This document shows, piece by piece, positions 45,528 to 58,184 of a stretch of 64,000 bases of DNA (within the stretch, counting starts at the first letter, position 1; every line of letters starts with the position of its first letter). The notes beneath the pieces were generated by a model that did not search any database, was not told the DNA's origin, and saw only the letters and a list, made by a program, of their open reading frames with translations. The stretch covers positions 124,001 through 188,000 of the forward strand of contig JAWPHD010003078.1 of assembly GCA_037043455.1 (NCBI GenBank). The letters run 5' to 3'. A program made the position numbers and the translations under genes. The DNA is from Cyrtodaria siliqua. Taxonomy: Eukaryota > Mollusca > Bivalvia > Adapedonta > Hiatellidae.

Positions 45528-45746
45528 GAAAGAAATAATTGAATGTTGTTTAACGGCTCATCAACACAGTATAGGTTATTTAGAGCCGCCCCAGAGAGAG
45601 GGGAAGGATACATAGGAATCCGGGAACCTGCCCTACTCTTATTATCGAATAGATTCCTATGGTTCTTTTACGTGCTCGGAGGATAGACCGATACACGGGA
45701 CCGCCCGGTTTACGTCCCCATCCGACGGACGAGCTGAAAGAAATAA
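45526..45746 (-). mobile_element. Headless SINE with 13-bp target duplication
   Basis: CTGAAAGAAATAA flanks both ends (45526-45538 and 45734-45746). The body lacks the tRNA-like head and begins, on the minus strand, CTCGTCCGTCGGATGGGGAC as does the copy at 39008. It inserted immediately beside the 45231 copy; the two target duplications overlap by two bases. Confidence 0.9.
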
Positions 45747-48700
45747 GTTTAGCAAGTAAATATGGATATCTAGCTTAAATAACTATATTGTAATTTTATA
45801 ACGTGAAGTATTTGAAAACATTGGAATGACATAGGGTGATATTCTTTTTTCATCTGTTATTTGTGTTCCAATGTAAGTATCAGAGTTATCTCCCATTTAG
45901 TTAAAACAGCATATTTCACATTTGCAAAATACAAATATGGCAAAGAGCTTGATCAAACTTTATTAAATAATTGTTCTGGGTCTCAAAGAATAAAAACCGC
46001 ACAACCAATTGACCATAACCTTGCCATTATAAAGATATAGGGAACCAAAGTTTATCATTTGTGGAATTACCTCCCTTTACATTGAAATAAAAACGAAATT
46101 ATAACTTCTGCGTTGCTGGTAAATTAAAAAAATGTTCTGTATTATAATCCATAATTATGTTAATGATATTGTTCAGGACCTCTGCCACGCAATGGGATTG
46201 ACCACGTTATTTACATGCTAAACTTATTTCTTTCAGTATATATATATATACGATCCCATAAACAACACTCAGCGTATGCCTTCGCTATGAGTTAAAGTTG
46301 TTATGTTTCTTTGGGAGGATTGAGGGGTGGCCTTATGACGTGGGGTGCGGAGTGGGTGGATGGGATGTTGGGTGGACAAGCTAGGTGTCGGTGTGTGTTA
46401 TAAGGCTTTGTTTCATCCCAATCCAAGCCACAGTATAATTACAGCACCTGATTTTGAAGCATACGGTGTGGGTAGTCGTCAATGTGCACCCCGTGCATCT
46501 CAGCACGATACAATGCAGGGAGCAATTTTAATACTTCTAACCACTTGCTAAAACAAGCAAGTGCAAACGTCTTCAACTTGCTATTTTAATCAAGGTAATT
46601 GCATTAATGTCAAAACCTTGATTCATTTTAGAAGGATTGCTATACACATACATAATGACATTTTCACACTCAACTAGATGCAGGAATGTAATAATGTATC
46701 ATACATACTTATATCCACTATTTAACTAAGTTAAGTAAATATGTTCATGTGGACTGAGACCTAGTGGGTTTCTTTTTTACTTGAACAATTTAGCAAGTAC
46801 TTATATTTTCTACTTGCAATCTGCCAAAATCTACTTGCATTTAGCAAGTAAATAAGTGTTGAATGTGAACCCTGCAATGACAGCGCTCCAGTATTCATCC
46901 ACAATGCACCAGAATGACCACTGGGTGATTGATACGGGTTTTTCCTTAGAATCCGACCGAATTATACACGTCTGCGAGCGTGCGTGTGTGCTTTGTGTAC
47001 CAGTTATCTCCAAGGTGTCTAGCCCCTTCACCCGTAGACAGGAAATATTTGGTAAGTATACTCTATTTATAACTCGTGCTTCACAGCGCCTCGTGCTTCA
47101 CAGTGCCCGTTTAGAACGTGCAGAATAGCAGCACTTGATAGATGGTTAATCGGTACCACAAGCCGTCACAGCGGGGCCTCAATCAGTCGTTCGTTGGAGT
47201 GGCAATACGCCGACACTCGAGCTCGTTTTAAGTTCTTCTCGCTGCCTCTTTGATGCTACTGCCGGCAGGTTTTCTACGATTCAGTGTCAATTGGCGCTTT
47301 GTGCCGATAATTAGTAAATGTTCTCTCCGCATCGAAACAAGTAGCACCTAAACTCAATATCGTATTTATAACATTAATATTTCCGGGAGGGTTCGGAAAA
47401 GTGAATTAGCATTCGCTTTGATCTTCGAAATCGCTAAATAGAAAATAATTTTAAAAAACCCTTATCACTTTTATGTTAAATAGTTCAGTCACTTGTTGTT
47501 CATAGATCAGTGGTTATTCTATTTTATTTTTTTTAAAAATTACCCACCGGAAGTGACCATCTCAAAGAGTAATGGTTTTAACAGATGCAAATACTATTTA
47601 AAATGCTTTTTTGTTGTTTTTTTGTGTGTTTTTTTGTGCGTGTGTTTTTTTCATAAATAAAAGAAAACCCCACACGGTATTATATTTCATGAAAAATATA
47701 TAACAACACATAAGACAAATTATGTAGATTGGTGCGCTTCTCATGCATACATATATTTATACTGATCAAGATATTAGTATACCGCAATAAAGAATTTAAA
47801 AATGTGTATTGCTTTCTTTTACATTCTATCCTAACTGGAAATGAAGACTACATAATGAGCTCCGAACGTTAATGGAAACATATTTAAACAGTTATTCTTC
47901 AAATTTTTTCTTTTTTATTCTTGTTTAAATCAACAACAGCAACAACACAAACGTTTTTTATTTATTTGTGCGTTGCTTGTTTCGTGTTCTTGCTTTCATC
48001 AGTTTCACCGATGTTTACACAAGTTTTTATCATTTTGCTTTTGATTAGTTGACTGATTGATTTCACATCTTGATTACTAGAAGGTAATGATAGCCTAAAT
48101 GAGTCTCACAGCCCTTCCATAGTAAAGTGAAAATGTTGACAACCTGTTAAAATCTCAAACCTTGTTAGAATTCTGATAAAATTAATTTATCATGCAAATA
48201 AATAGGTGTGCTATTAAACATCTACAAGGAAATTGTGGGGTGGGGCGGGGTTAATATCTTTAAGAAACATTTCTTCATTTGTATACCAACACCGGGTCAA
48301 AGTTCAACGTTATTTTTACCCCCTGGTAATTGTATACCCTGTCTACTTTCACTTCTGAAATGTATATAAAAAAAACTGTCAAAAATATGATGAGCTGTAT
48401 TTTCAAATATAAATAACATGTTCAGAATTCCGTTACAGCCAAAAAAATACAAGAATCTGCACTAAAAAATGTTTAAGAAAAAAAGATTGGCACTCTTTTA
48501 TACAGAATTACTTCCGACTACACCAGGCGAGCACATCCGGCTGATTTAGTGCAATATAACCTACAATCACAGTATTCGTCTTTCTGCGATCGTTTTCAAT
48601 GTCTACCAATACAGGGTTGATGTTTATTATTTTTCCCTCTTCTTTTCATGAGTTCCCTTGCACGACAATAATCTTAAACCATATATACGCTGTATTTATT

Positions 48701-49364
48701 TATTTCTGCCTCATTGCGACTCAGTCATTTGAAGTAATTAATCTTCTCGCAGACAAAGTCTAAATACCCTGATTACGGCGAAACAAATTGTTCAGATATT
48801 TTCGCGCACGTGGAAGAAAAATAAACATTTGATGTATAACGCAAGTGTTAAAATAAACAAGTAACTCTGACACACGCTAGAGTTTCAAGTGTCACTGCTA
48901 TGCTAAATCGTATTTCTTAAAATAAATTCCACTCTAAGATTAAAATTAATTTCACCTTTCAAAAGGAAAGTTTTAGTTTTCGCCGCTTTGCTAATTGATA
49001 GAACAGTTGAATTTTTTAATCCAAAAACGAATATCATAATTTAGATTTTGATTATAAAAACACGTGCACAATAATGAGTAGAAATACATATAGCGTGAAA
49101 TTATTTATACTTTCGAACACTTTCGTTGCGAGAATATTGTTTTGCGGCAGAACTTCAAAGGCGAAACCCTTAAACACCTGTTTAAGACAAACCTTACCTG
49201 AGTAGAAGCGTTTTAACATGGTAACAATAATATAAATATTTGTAGAAAATAGCTGTAATATGCGAGGGAACCATAGCGGCACATAAATCGTCGACAAAAA
49301 CTTGTATTACGAAACACTTCACACATAAACAACGCCCTAAGTGTTTTATTTTTCGGCAATTTTC
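45747..49364. other. Long gene-free stretch
   Basis: AT-rich, with only short frames (up to 90 codons) lacking any recognised motif. A TA run lies at about 46240-46250. No RNA gene or clear repeat was found by eye. Confidence 0.45.
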
Positions 49365-49687
49365 TTAAAGGGACACACGGCAATCTTGATTTTTTAAAAA
49401 CTCAGAGGCGTCCTGTTAGTTTTTCTCTTCACTTGCATTTGTTCAATCATTAATAGTAATTGTTAGAATAGTTCAAAGCAAACTATTTTTACATATTACT
49501 AACTTTTTATAATAGTGCATCAATAATATGTTTAAACATTTGGTGAAAAAGGGAAGAAAATTGAAATCTCAATTTTTTATTTAATCATATGCAAGCAGTT
49601 TTAAAGTAAAAATGACGCAGGATAACTAAATTGAGGAGCACATTTTAATGTTTGAATAAAACTCAAGATTGCCATGTGTCCCTTTAA
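49365..49687. mobile_element. TTAA-flanked miniature element, copy 3
   Basis: TTAA then AGGGACACACGGCAATCTTG at the left; CAAGATTGCCATGTGTCCCT then TTAA at the right. About 315 bp, uninterrupted, the cleanest copy in the window. Confidence 0.88.
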
Positions 49688-49996
49688 AGGTCGGCACCTT
49701 TTCGCACAAAGTTGTAAATACAATCTGAAGTGAAAATATTTTGACAACAGCATAACGATCTATTTAAAACACAAACAAAAATCACTCAAACGTTTGATCA
49801 TCTGTGATATGTAAATAAAAACACAGTTTGGTATTACTAAAAAGGTGATCTTATTGTATCTGTAATATATGAGTTTCGTATTATTTTCACTTAAAAAAGA
49901 AAAAGAAAAATAGTCATTGCTAATCTATGTGTACCCGGTGAATGAAGAATAAAACATTCCAAATAGATGAATCGCACGAATTGAAATTTAGTTTTA

Positions 49997-50286
49997 TTAA
50001 AGGGACATCTGGCAATCTAGATTTTTCAAAAACTCATGGCGTCCAATGTTAAATAGTTCATATTAATTACAAACAAGTATATTTAGCACCTTGTTTTTTA
50101 TATTATTAACTGTTGGCAATGTTGGACCAATACTATGGTGAAATAAGACGAAACAAATAATACTGAATATTTTTTAATTATATGCAATCAGGTTTGAAGT
50201 CAAAATGATACTGAATAAGAAAACCCAAGAGACACTAATTTCAATATTTGGTAAACTCTTCAAGATTGCCATTTGTTCCTTTCAAA
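49997..50286. mobile_element. TTAA-flanked miniature element, copy 4
   Basis: TTAA then AGGGACATCTGGCAATCTAG at the left; AAGATTGCCATTTGTTCCT then a mutated TTCAA at the right. About 280 bp. Confidence 0.8.
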
Positions 50287-50506
50287 CGATAGCGAAGCCA
50301 GAGACCGCGGCGTAATAATACATTTTATATACGAATATAAGAGCCAGTTTAAAGGGAATACACGGCAATCTTGATATTTCTTAAAACTCGCGGAGTCCTG
50401 TTAGTTTTTCTACATAACTTGCATTTGTTCAATCATTAAAGAAATTAACCCGCTAACGGCAAAATTGCGCTACAAAACCGTGTATCAAAACTCTCTCCAG
50501 GTGTTC

Positions 50507-50763
50507 AGGCTTGAAATTCACCAACCATTCTTAAGACTATTCTTAGACTTGAGCTCAAGTACTAAAATTCCATTCACAAATAGTTCCATGATCTTCAAAG
50601 ATAAACAATCGTCTATTCATTAGAATTGATCATATTTATACAAATCAGATTCTTATGAACGTTTATCCTTTAAACTTATAGAAATGTGTGTGATTGAAAT
50701 TTGCATACTTGGGCTTAAGTCTAAGAATATCCTCAAGATTGGTTGGTGAATTCAAGGCCAGGT
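50507..50763. repeat. Foldback element with 58-bp arms
   Basis: CAGGCTTGAAATTCACCAAC, then CTATTCTTAGACTTGAGC and CAAGTA, is answered by TACTTGGGCTTAAGTCTAAG, then GGTTGGTGAATTC and AAGGCC. About 85 percent match between arms; 257 bp in all; no ORF. Confidence 0.82.
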
Positions 50764-51069
50764 CATATCGTAATGCATATGTGCCGATTAAAAGCGAAGG
50801 TTTATTAAAGGGTTCTAAAAATACCCGGGATTGAAAATGCGTAAAATGAATTATGAATTGGGTAACTCTTAATTCGACGTACCAGTTTCGGGGTTTATAT
50901 TGTGTTTAAAACCGTTTATATTGTGTTTAAAGAGTTTAGATTCCCAAAATGTTTGTAAGCTATATATATATATACATCGACGTCATTATGTTTAGAAACG
51001 GTGTATATATTAGATATATTATGTAAAATGTTGCTGTTTTTTGGCGGGATAGCTACTTTAATTGTGTTT

Positions 51070-51312
51070 TTGTATGGTGTGTTACGTCATTTCCAACACA
51101 TGCAAAGTTATATATGACGATGGATTTTGTTTTTGGTGGAGGCAGACCCCCCACCTTTCTTGGGTAGAACCAGTACTGTACACCTCCCGCCATCCGTAAG
51201 AATCGACACTTCCTCACTTACAAGTCGAGCTCCCAGTGGGATTCGAACCCGCAGCGGTGAGAGGCGAACTTTTACAACGCAACGTCGTTAACCATTCGGC
51301 CACGGAGACGCT
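51070..51312 (-). mobile_element. tRNA-derived SINE (Ser/Leu-like head)
   Basis: On the minus strand it starts GTCTCCGTGGCCGAATGGTT (A box) and continues with a 32-nt middle to GGGTTCGAATCCCACTGG (B box), the best tRNA-like head in the window. Then come TCTTACGGATGGCGGGAGGT, TACTGGTTCTACCCAAG and the tail TCATATATAACTTTGCATGT. It sits inside the TTAA element copy 5. A tRNA gene is excluded because there is no matching acceptor stem. Confidence 0.85.
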
Positions 51313-51653
51313 AATATATTTAAACCTATGGTAGAATAACGAAGAAAACATGAAACTCTAAAACTTATTTAATATATGCAAGCATGTTTCAAGTTAAAGT
51401 GATATAAACGTCATGTGTCCCTTTTATACTTGGCAGCCATTTATTGATTTTTAAAATGTCCTTGTTTAATCTACGTTTGAAACAGATGGGAACACCCGGC
51501 AATTCATTCACAACATCTCGTACACTGCTTGGCAGCGTGATCACCGAAGAATGGCAGACAATTTATACCTTTATATTTATATGCAAGCACGTTTAACGTG
51601 ACAATGATACTTATATTCGAGGTGCTAATAAATACTTCAAGATCACCGAGTGT

Positions 51654-53989
51654 CCCTTCAAAATAGAATTCTATTTTTTGTTATCCAAATCGCATTGATA
51701 TTTTTACTATTTTCTAGGCGCTAACGGTTAATGAATGAAGTAGCAGCTTCGGTATAAAAGAATGAATTATAAAAATTCACAGTACATATTATTATGCTAA
51801 TTTGCCGAAACCACAGTTTAATGTACAGTTCTCAATAATCAAACCCATGACAAGCTCTTAGCCTGAATCCTTGAGCAAAAATAAATCACATCATCGTTGT
51901 GTCATACATTTCTTAGAAGACAATAAAATTACACATCTTTCCATACCAAATAAATGCATCAAAAAGCATTTTCTGTACAATTTTAGTCCCATTTCTTTAA
52001 GATTACCCCACCCCTCAAAACATGCTAAAAAAGCAATTTTAGCAATATTTCAAATGTCAATAAATAAACAAAATGAATTTTCCTAAGCATATCAGGGTCA
52101 TGTCTGCACTCATAATGCTCTTGCATATCAGGAAATGCTAAGTTTTACATATCTTCTCCGGCATTTTAAAAAGTTATTCCATGCTGGTCTCCCCGCGGGT
52201 CAAAATCAGCCATTTTGCCTACTTTTTGGAAGTTTTTGCTAGTTGAGCATTTTTCTATTTATAGCCTCCAAAAAACCCAAAGAATGCATATTCCAATACA
52301 CCAAAATAAACTTAGAAGTCCTCAAAACTGAAAACAACATCAAACATGTGCTTCATAATTATTATAAAGCCATCCATGTTCCTAACAGACGCTTAGTTGA
52401 TGTCTTTCTGATTTACATGGACATTCGTGCGAAACTGAGGAGTGCCCCCAATATATGCGTACTTGATAATTTGAAACAAGTGGCAAAATATATCATTCGC
52501 AACATCTCGTCCATATTGGTTACGTTATCCCGCTTTATATTCCCGCCAAAACAAATTGCATTCAAAATCAAAGTTATCATCCAAAGTGTGGGTTGTCATT
52601 CGGTCTATCAGTAGTTTATTTACATGAAAGCAGTAATAAAACCTCCATCTGCATTGTAAAAAACCCAAAAACATTCAAAATATACATCCACACGTGTGGT
52701 TTTGCTGACATATTGTTTACATAGCAACAGTGCACTATTTTATGTGCCGTTTCCTTCCGGCTAACAAAATGTCAAGATTTTGAACATACAGAAGCTCGAT
52801 AGACACACGAGGCTGGATCCCGAAGAATGACGGGATTGTCAGAGCGTTCACGATTAAAAATATATGGGCGCGAAGCGCTGACCTGGATGAATGTATGAAA
52901 ATGGACCATAATTATATGGTTTAGTGAGAGAAGCTATAAATAAAAGGATTAAATACATAGGGGAAATAACCACGACGAATTACGGAGAAAAAAAGCAACA
53001 TTATTCTGTCTTATTATATATACTGTTTTATCTAACCAATCAACTAAAAGGGTTGGAAAAGTTCAGCTCCAAAAACATGGGAGACAGCCCCTTACTACAT
53101 AGGGGACGAGCCCCAAATAAACTGAGGAGCACCCCTTATTACATCGGGGACATAACACCACTTTGAAATACTCAAAACAAAGCACATACATTTTGTTTAA
53201 TCCCTATTTTGACCTAACTTCACCTGGATGATCCTGAGATTTTGTTTTGTGGATTTGGATGCAGGGTTATGTCTTGTATGTTTTATGGGTACTCCCCGAT
53301 TATTAAGCTGCTTGTCCCCTTTGTGAAGGACGGCTACCCATGTATTTGGAGCTCCTCCGACCCATGTTTTTATTATGATAAAGTGGAGATTAATAATAAC
53401 ATACGATAGCATAGAGTGTAAAGAACAATTATGTATAGGTGATATTTACATGTATTTGTAGTTGCTCCAACCTTTTTATCGGATTGAATAAATAAATAAA
53501 AAGAACCTAACCGCCACCCCAACCCCCAACCCAAAACAAAAACCTGTTCTGTTGTGTTCAGCAGAGCCATGAACCGTATGTATTCAGGGCTGTTTAATTT
53601 GTTTTATTTTTTATTTAACTGGTTAAATATGAAAATAAAACAACAGGAGGAACGATTTTTTTCTTCAGATTTTGGCGAGTTTATGTATAATAAGAATATA
53701 TGGATGCTCCCTCAATTATTAAAAGCCAATGCTCACACCAAAACACCTACGACTGCACCCCATTCCCATCCAACATGCTTTTATTATGGATGTCAAAGTC
53801 CCCAAGGTAAAAGGTGGACCCTCGCAGGGTCCAATGTTTTTATATGCAAATATATGTAGGGAACTCTGTTTACACACATTTCTAAGTAAATAGCATTTAA
53901 ATTTAGCAATAAAGGAAATAGGCATACTGGTTGACTCGATCTTTTCTGTACGATGACGAACAACGGTAATTTACCTCGTCGATTTCCGT
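51654..53989. other. Gene-free stretch
   Basis: Frames of up to 123 codons (52243-52614) show no known family and lack neighbouring splice or promoter signals. No repeat identified. Confidence 0.4.
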
Positions 53990-54448
53990 AAGGTCTCACA
54001 CCTCTATTATCTCCTCTGAAAGCTCACGGACCTAAGACAAAAGGAAAACAGAAAATAATTCTATATTTTTCTCAATTTTAGGCAATCTTTGATTTGAAAA
54101 ATAGGGTTTTCTTTGCTTTAGCATACATCTGCAGTGTAAAGGACAGATGATACAGAAAATCTCATGTTGATATGAGGTTTCATTCAAATTTCAGAAGTGT
54201 TTGACCTAAGCACCACATATTCAGCTAGATAGTGTATGGAGTTTGTATTTTCCATAGGGGTCACATAAATATGAGCGAGAAAAAAAACACCCGGCTAACT
54301 GATGTATTTTATTGTTTTAAATTACTTGTCTTGGCTATACTGAAGATATTAAACCAACAACAATGTCTGTTGCCCAGCTTTGAAGCTCAGATGTTGGAAA
54401 AGACTGTACATTAACCCTATGGGAAAATTAATTGAGCTGTGAGACCGT
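53990..54448. repeat. Possible inverted-end element, GGTCTCACA ends
   Basis: GTAAGGTCTCACA at the left (about 53989) and TGTGAGACCGTAAG at the right (about 54439) are inverted with one mismatch, 460 bp apart. No ORF of interest. Supported only by the ends. Confidence 0.4.
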
Positions 54449-56820
54449 AAGCCGACATTTTAACGATTACGGAAATAAACGAGGCAATTCCATTGCACAC
54501 CAAGCTGAACGGAAAAGACCGAACGATGATTCGGCCTTCATTTGCATATTTATTTCACTAGTGTAATATGGTAAATACATCAGTTATTTATTACACTCCC
54601 ACACTACACGCTATATGATAAAATAGTTATGTCAAGTTAATGCGAAATATAAAGAAGAGGATTGTGATGATGAACCACTAGAAAAGAACCACTAGAAGTA
54701 TAGTACCTTGAACAGTTATTACGGAGAAACATCAATGAACAAATGCAACCACGAACGAGTTTGGGGGGAAAACAAGCGAATCAAATAAAGCATCACAAGT
54801 TGCTTGAATGAAAATATCGCACAAAGTATTCTTTCACATACTCTGAAATAGCTATAAACCGAAGCTAGGCAAAACAACACGAAACTGACGGAAATAATAC
54901 GAACCTGACGGGTCACTGGTATGAAGAACTTGTCGAAAACGTTCAAAAATTAGATCTTGTTCCGCATCAGGTGATAACTAACAAGTCAATCTAGTTGTTT
55001 TTGCCAGCGCAGAATTACTTTTTTCGTTCTGAAATGCGGCAGAAATCTCATTATATATTTATCTTACATTAGCACAAACGTAAGAATGGTGTTCGACAAG
55101 AGGTTCTATCAGTCAAACGTCGGTGATTAATTTACGAGCCGTCTCGCTAGTTTAAGAGAACATCTGTAGATGCATGTAAAATCATTCCCGGGGACATGCA
55201 GCGCTATATAATGCATGTTCCGAACAAAAGTCTCTTACATGAAGGGGGTAATTCTACCAAATGTTCAAAGTAAAACAAAAATGAAGACAAAAACAAAGCA
55301 CGCGCAATTAATTAATCGCCATGCACGCACAAATTGCGACCAATTGGGAAACTTCATCAACGATGATTTTGAAGTAAAGCGGCAATTTTTCAAATTTTGA
55401 CATATGTTCCGTTAGCGGGTATTTCTTATCAAAGGCGGGAGCATCATGAACTCCAATTGGGCATATGCATTTTGAAGGAAATGATAATAAATATATATGG
55501 ATTTGATTGATTTATTTTAGAATTCAAAGACTAATTTCCGTTTGATATCTGCCCATTCGCGGCGTTCAATGGACCCTAAGACAAGGAACCGTTATTTTTG
55601 AATAGCATGATGGACAACTTCGCGTTTTCTACCGGTGTTATTTATTGATACACGTATCACCCGGACTGACCAAGGTACCAAAGAACAAACATGCCCTGTC
55701 GAGAATAAGTTTTCTAACGGTTGCCGCAATTTTCAGAATGCCGATAACAAGTGTTAAAGGCAGAATATGCTTATTAACATATAAACTGAAACAGTTGATG
55801 AAACACTCGGAAGCGTTACAACTTAGAGAATTACGCTAACAAATAAACTGAATAAAATTAAACTGTACACACTATGGAGAATAAATATGTGTGTACTAAT
55901 TACGCTGTATCCCCTGCACACTGCGCCGACGCTAAGCACAATACAGGACGTTTGTAGATCCAAATGGGTCATTTATAGCACAGGAAATGTTTATGTTAAC
56001 ACAACCGTTAAAAAGTCAGCGTGCCTTTTTAACGAAGCGTACGTTTCTAATCAGTAGTTTCTATTAACGGATGGGCACATCGGGAGATTTAATGCAGATT
56101 TGACGGTAATGTTATACAGAAATACTTGACACAAAGTATCTATCATCTCGGTGAAGGTTAACAATAAGCATATTCTGACCTTAACCTACAATAAATTAAT
56201 ATATTTAAGCCATACAAATCGTAGAAAATCAATAAACAAAACTCCTTCATTTATCAAAAGGGTATATTCCTTAATCAAATATATTTTCAAACATATTTAA
56301 ATTATAAAAAAAAAAATCATCCATATAAGAATTTGAAAAAATGTCAAAGGGCTCACATAAAACTGAAACAATCAAACTTTTGAGGCTGGCATAAGAAACC
56401 AAAAAGGTCATTCTATACAAATTGGTTAAAAAATCTCGTTAATAGAAAAATATTGCTAGAAATACGTTAAATAGACCCTATTCGAACGTCGGAAGTTCTT
56501 AATAAGCTGGAAAATAAATGGGACATAAGAATAACTTTATCTCGAATACAATTACGATTATCAAATGCGCATTAGTTTCACAAAAAAACATTTATTTTCT
56601 GCCAATGTCATCTTATTGAAATTGTCCATGAAAAATAAATCAGCGAGTATAATTCTTTGTGCAAATAAGCTCGACACTGTATTTATATATAGCGACAGGC
56701 CTCTAATCTATATTATGCCGCAAGGGGTCGGATTTGGTTCATTTTTAAATACATTAAAATTAGTAAGAATACATATCTCCATGGCACTCCGTGGCACTCG
56801 CTCCCTGAAGACTTGTTGTC
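54449..56820. other. Gene-free stretch upstream of the Snail gene
   Basis: AT-rich; an inverted CCCGCTAACGG end lies at 55409-55427. Frames of 60-108 codons are unconvincing. Distal regulatory DNA of the Snail gene could lie here but no specific element can be named. Confidence 0.4.
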
Positions 56821-56827
56821 GAAATAA

Positions 56828-57030
56828 CCAATCCGTCACGCGCAATCTGCGCAACAGCGCGCCGCTCAACAAGTGGGCGGGGCGTATTTAACATACGCGA
56901 CTTTGATTGGAGCGAATAGCGAAAACGTCATTTGTAATTTAGCACTCAATTAACACCTCTGTGGAGTTCCATGTTGGAATTTCGGTTCTGCTATAAAGTA
57001 ATGAACCTGTTATCTTATCAGATCATCAGT
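56828..57030 (+). promoter_or_regulatory. Core promoter of the Snail gene
   Basis: In order: CCAAT (56828-56832), a GC box GGGCGGGGC (56875-56883), a TCF/LEF-like CTTTGAT overlapping an inverted CCAAT (ATTGG, 56906-56910), and a TATA box TATAAAG (56992-56998). An initiator-like TCATC lies around 57023-57027, giving a start about 33 bp after the TATA box. The block 56820-56910 is notably richer in CpG than its surroundings. The TCF/LEF match would allow Wnt input, but a seven-base match is weak evidence. Confidence 0.6.
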
Positions 57031-57192
57031 ATGTGCTGACACAATTGGACAAATTAGCTATAAATTTACAAACAGTTATACGTCTTTTCTCATTTACGTT
57101 GTTGTCGTTTTAGGAAACAAGACATCTCAGAATCACTATTTGGAATTATTTGTATTAATACTGATGTGTTATAGACATTGATGGAATCATGA
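57031..57192 (+). promoter_or_regulatory. Chain of three small upstream ORFs
   Basis: The leader has three tiny ORFs: ATG-TGC-TGA at 57031-57039; a five-codon one at 57164-57181; and ATG-GAA-TCA-TGA at 57181-57192. The second ends in TGATG, sharing one base with the third's start. The third ends in ATGA, overlapping the main start at 57189. The main ATG has A at -3; the upstream ones have weak contexts. The layout suggests translational control by leaky scanning or reinitiation. Confidence 0.55.
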
Positions 57193-57279
57193 AGTCGCAG
57201 AAATTCTCCATATCGGACATTTTGAATAGAAGCCCATCAGTGCCGAATATAAAAGACAAAATGACAGTTATAAAATCAG
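57189..57279 (+). CDS. Snail-family transcription factor, exon 1
   Basis: Encodes residues 1-30 plus one base of codon 31, ending TCA-G before the donor GTAAAT (57280). The start MKSQKFSISDILNRSPS carries F-S-I-S-D-I-L, which fits the eh1 consensus (F-x-I-x-x-I-L) bound by Groucho/TLE co-repressors. Vertebrate Snail proteins instead begin with a SNAG motif, which is absent here. The phase-1 junction to exon 2 keeps the frame open with no stop. The assignment as first coding exon rests on the TATA box 197 bp upstream, the donor and the compatible frame; a cDNA would be needed to prove it. Confidence 0.72.
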
Positions 57280-58120
57280 GTAAATATACATTTTATAATT
57301 GTTTATATATATATATATATTTATATATTAAGTGGTTGATATATTCGAAATACAGATTCATTTGCTTATTGTTTGCCTGCGATTTATCGATTTATTAATA
57401 TTTTTTATTTATTATGTAAGTCATTTCACAGACCTATAATTACAATAAGAGACTTTCGAGTTTCAGTTGCTTTATGCATGTATATGCATTGGAACACAGA
57501 CCTGATTATAATTCTGTTACTGAATGACAAGTGTGCGTTTGACATGTGTAATATTACTTTAGTATACTATTGAATACATTAAATGAAATAGTTTTATTGC
57601 GAATACGTGTATAGCCATTCAATGACTTATAAAATATTTGTCTTGTGTTAAGTCCTTGAGCCATCAGACAACAGAGCGAGTTATATGTATATATTATCTT
57701 TTCTCATTCCCGCAAACCACATTTTGAATATATAACTAGAAAATACAAAGTGAGACGTATTTCGAAATATTTGTTTTTATTCATTGTTATTGTTGTCATT
57801 GCCATTACTATTATTGCATCCCTTAGTTTTATTGTATATAATAACTGAGCACATCCACATCAAAGCTGTGATTGTATTATGTTGTTTTAAAAAATAAAAT
57901 CAAAGAATGGTGTTTACTAAATTAGTTTATAAAATACGGCATATGCCAAAATTGATATATTTTTGCATAATATATACAAGTCGACAGCAGTTCGACAAAA
58001 TAGGCATTACATTGTTGTTTTAACAAAGTAGCTAAAACCAAAATTGTTCATTTTTGCCTTGACGAGTTTAAAAATGCAATCATTTATTGTATCTCCCGAA
58101 CCGTATTATTTTATTGAGTT

Positions 58121-58126
<6 letters not shown>

Positions 58127-58182
<56 letters not shown>
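58127..58182. repeat. GA dinucleotide microsatellite
   Basis: About 28 uninterrupted AG repeats within the Snail intron. Confidence 0.97.

Positions 58183-58184
<2 letters not shown>

Larger units (their letters stand above)
50348..51425. mobile_element. TTAA miniature element, copy 5, split by insertions
   Basis: The left third (50348 to about 50445) carries ACACGGCAATCTTGATATTT. The right part (about 51312-51425) carries TATGCAAGCATGTTTCAAG and ATGTGTCCCTTT. Between them lie a CCCGCTAACGG end, a foldback (50507-50763), about 300 bp of AT-rich DNA and a SINE (51070-51312). A further degenerate right end lies at about 51557-51653. Confidence 0.6.

Noticed and set aside
51230..51312. Functional tRNA-Ser/Leu gene on the minus strand
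   Set aside because: Good A and B boxes but no matching acceptor stem, and the sequence continues into a SINE body.
52243..52614. 123-codon ORF as a hypothetical gene or transposase
   Set aside because: No motif, AT-driven composition, no supporting promoter or splice signals; compatible with chance.
57181..57192. ATG at 57181 as the Snail start codon
   Set aside because: It meets a stop after three codons and is out of frame with the spliced CDS; 57189 is the start that keeps the frame open across the splice.
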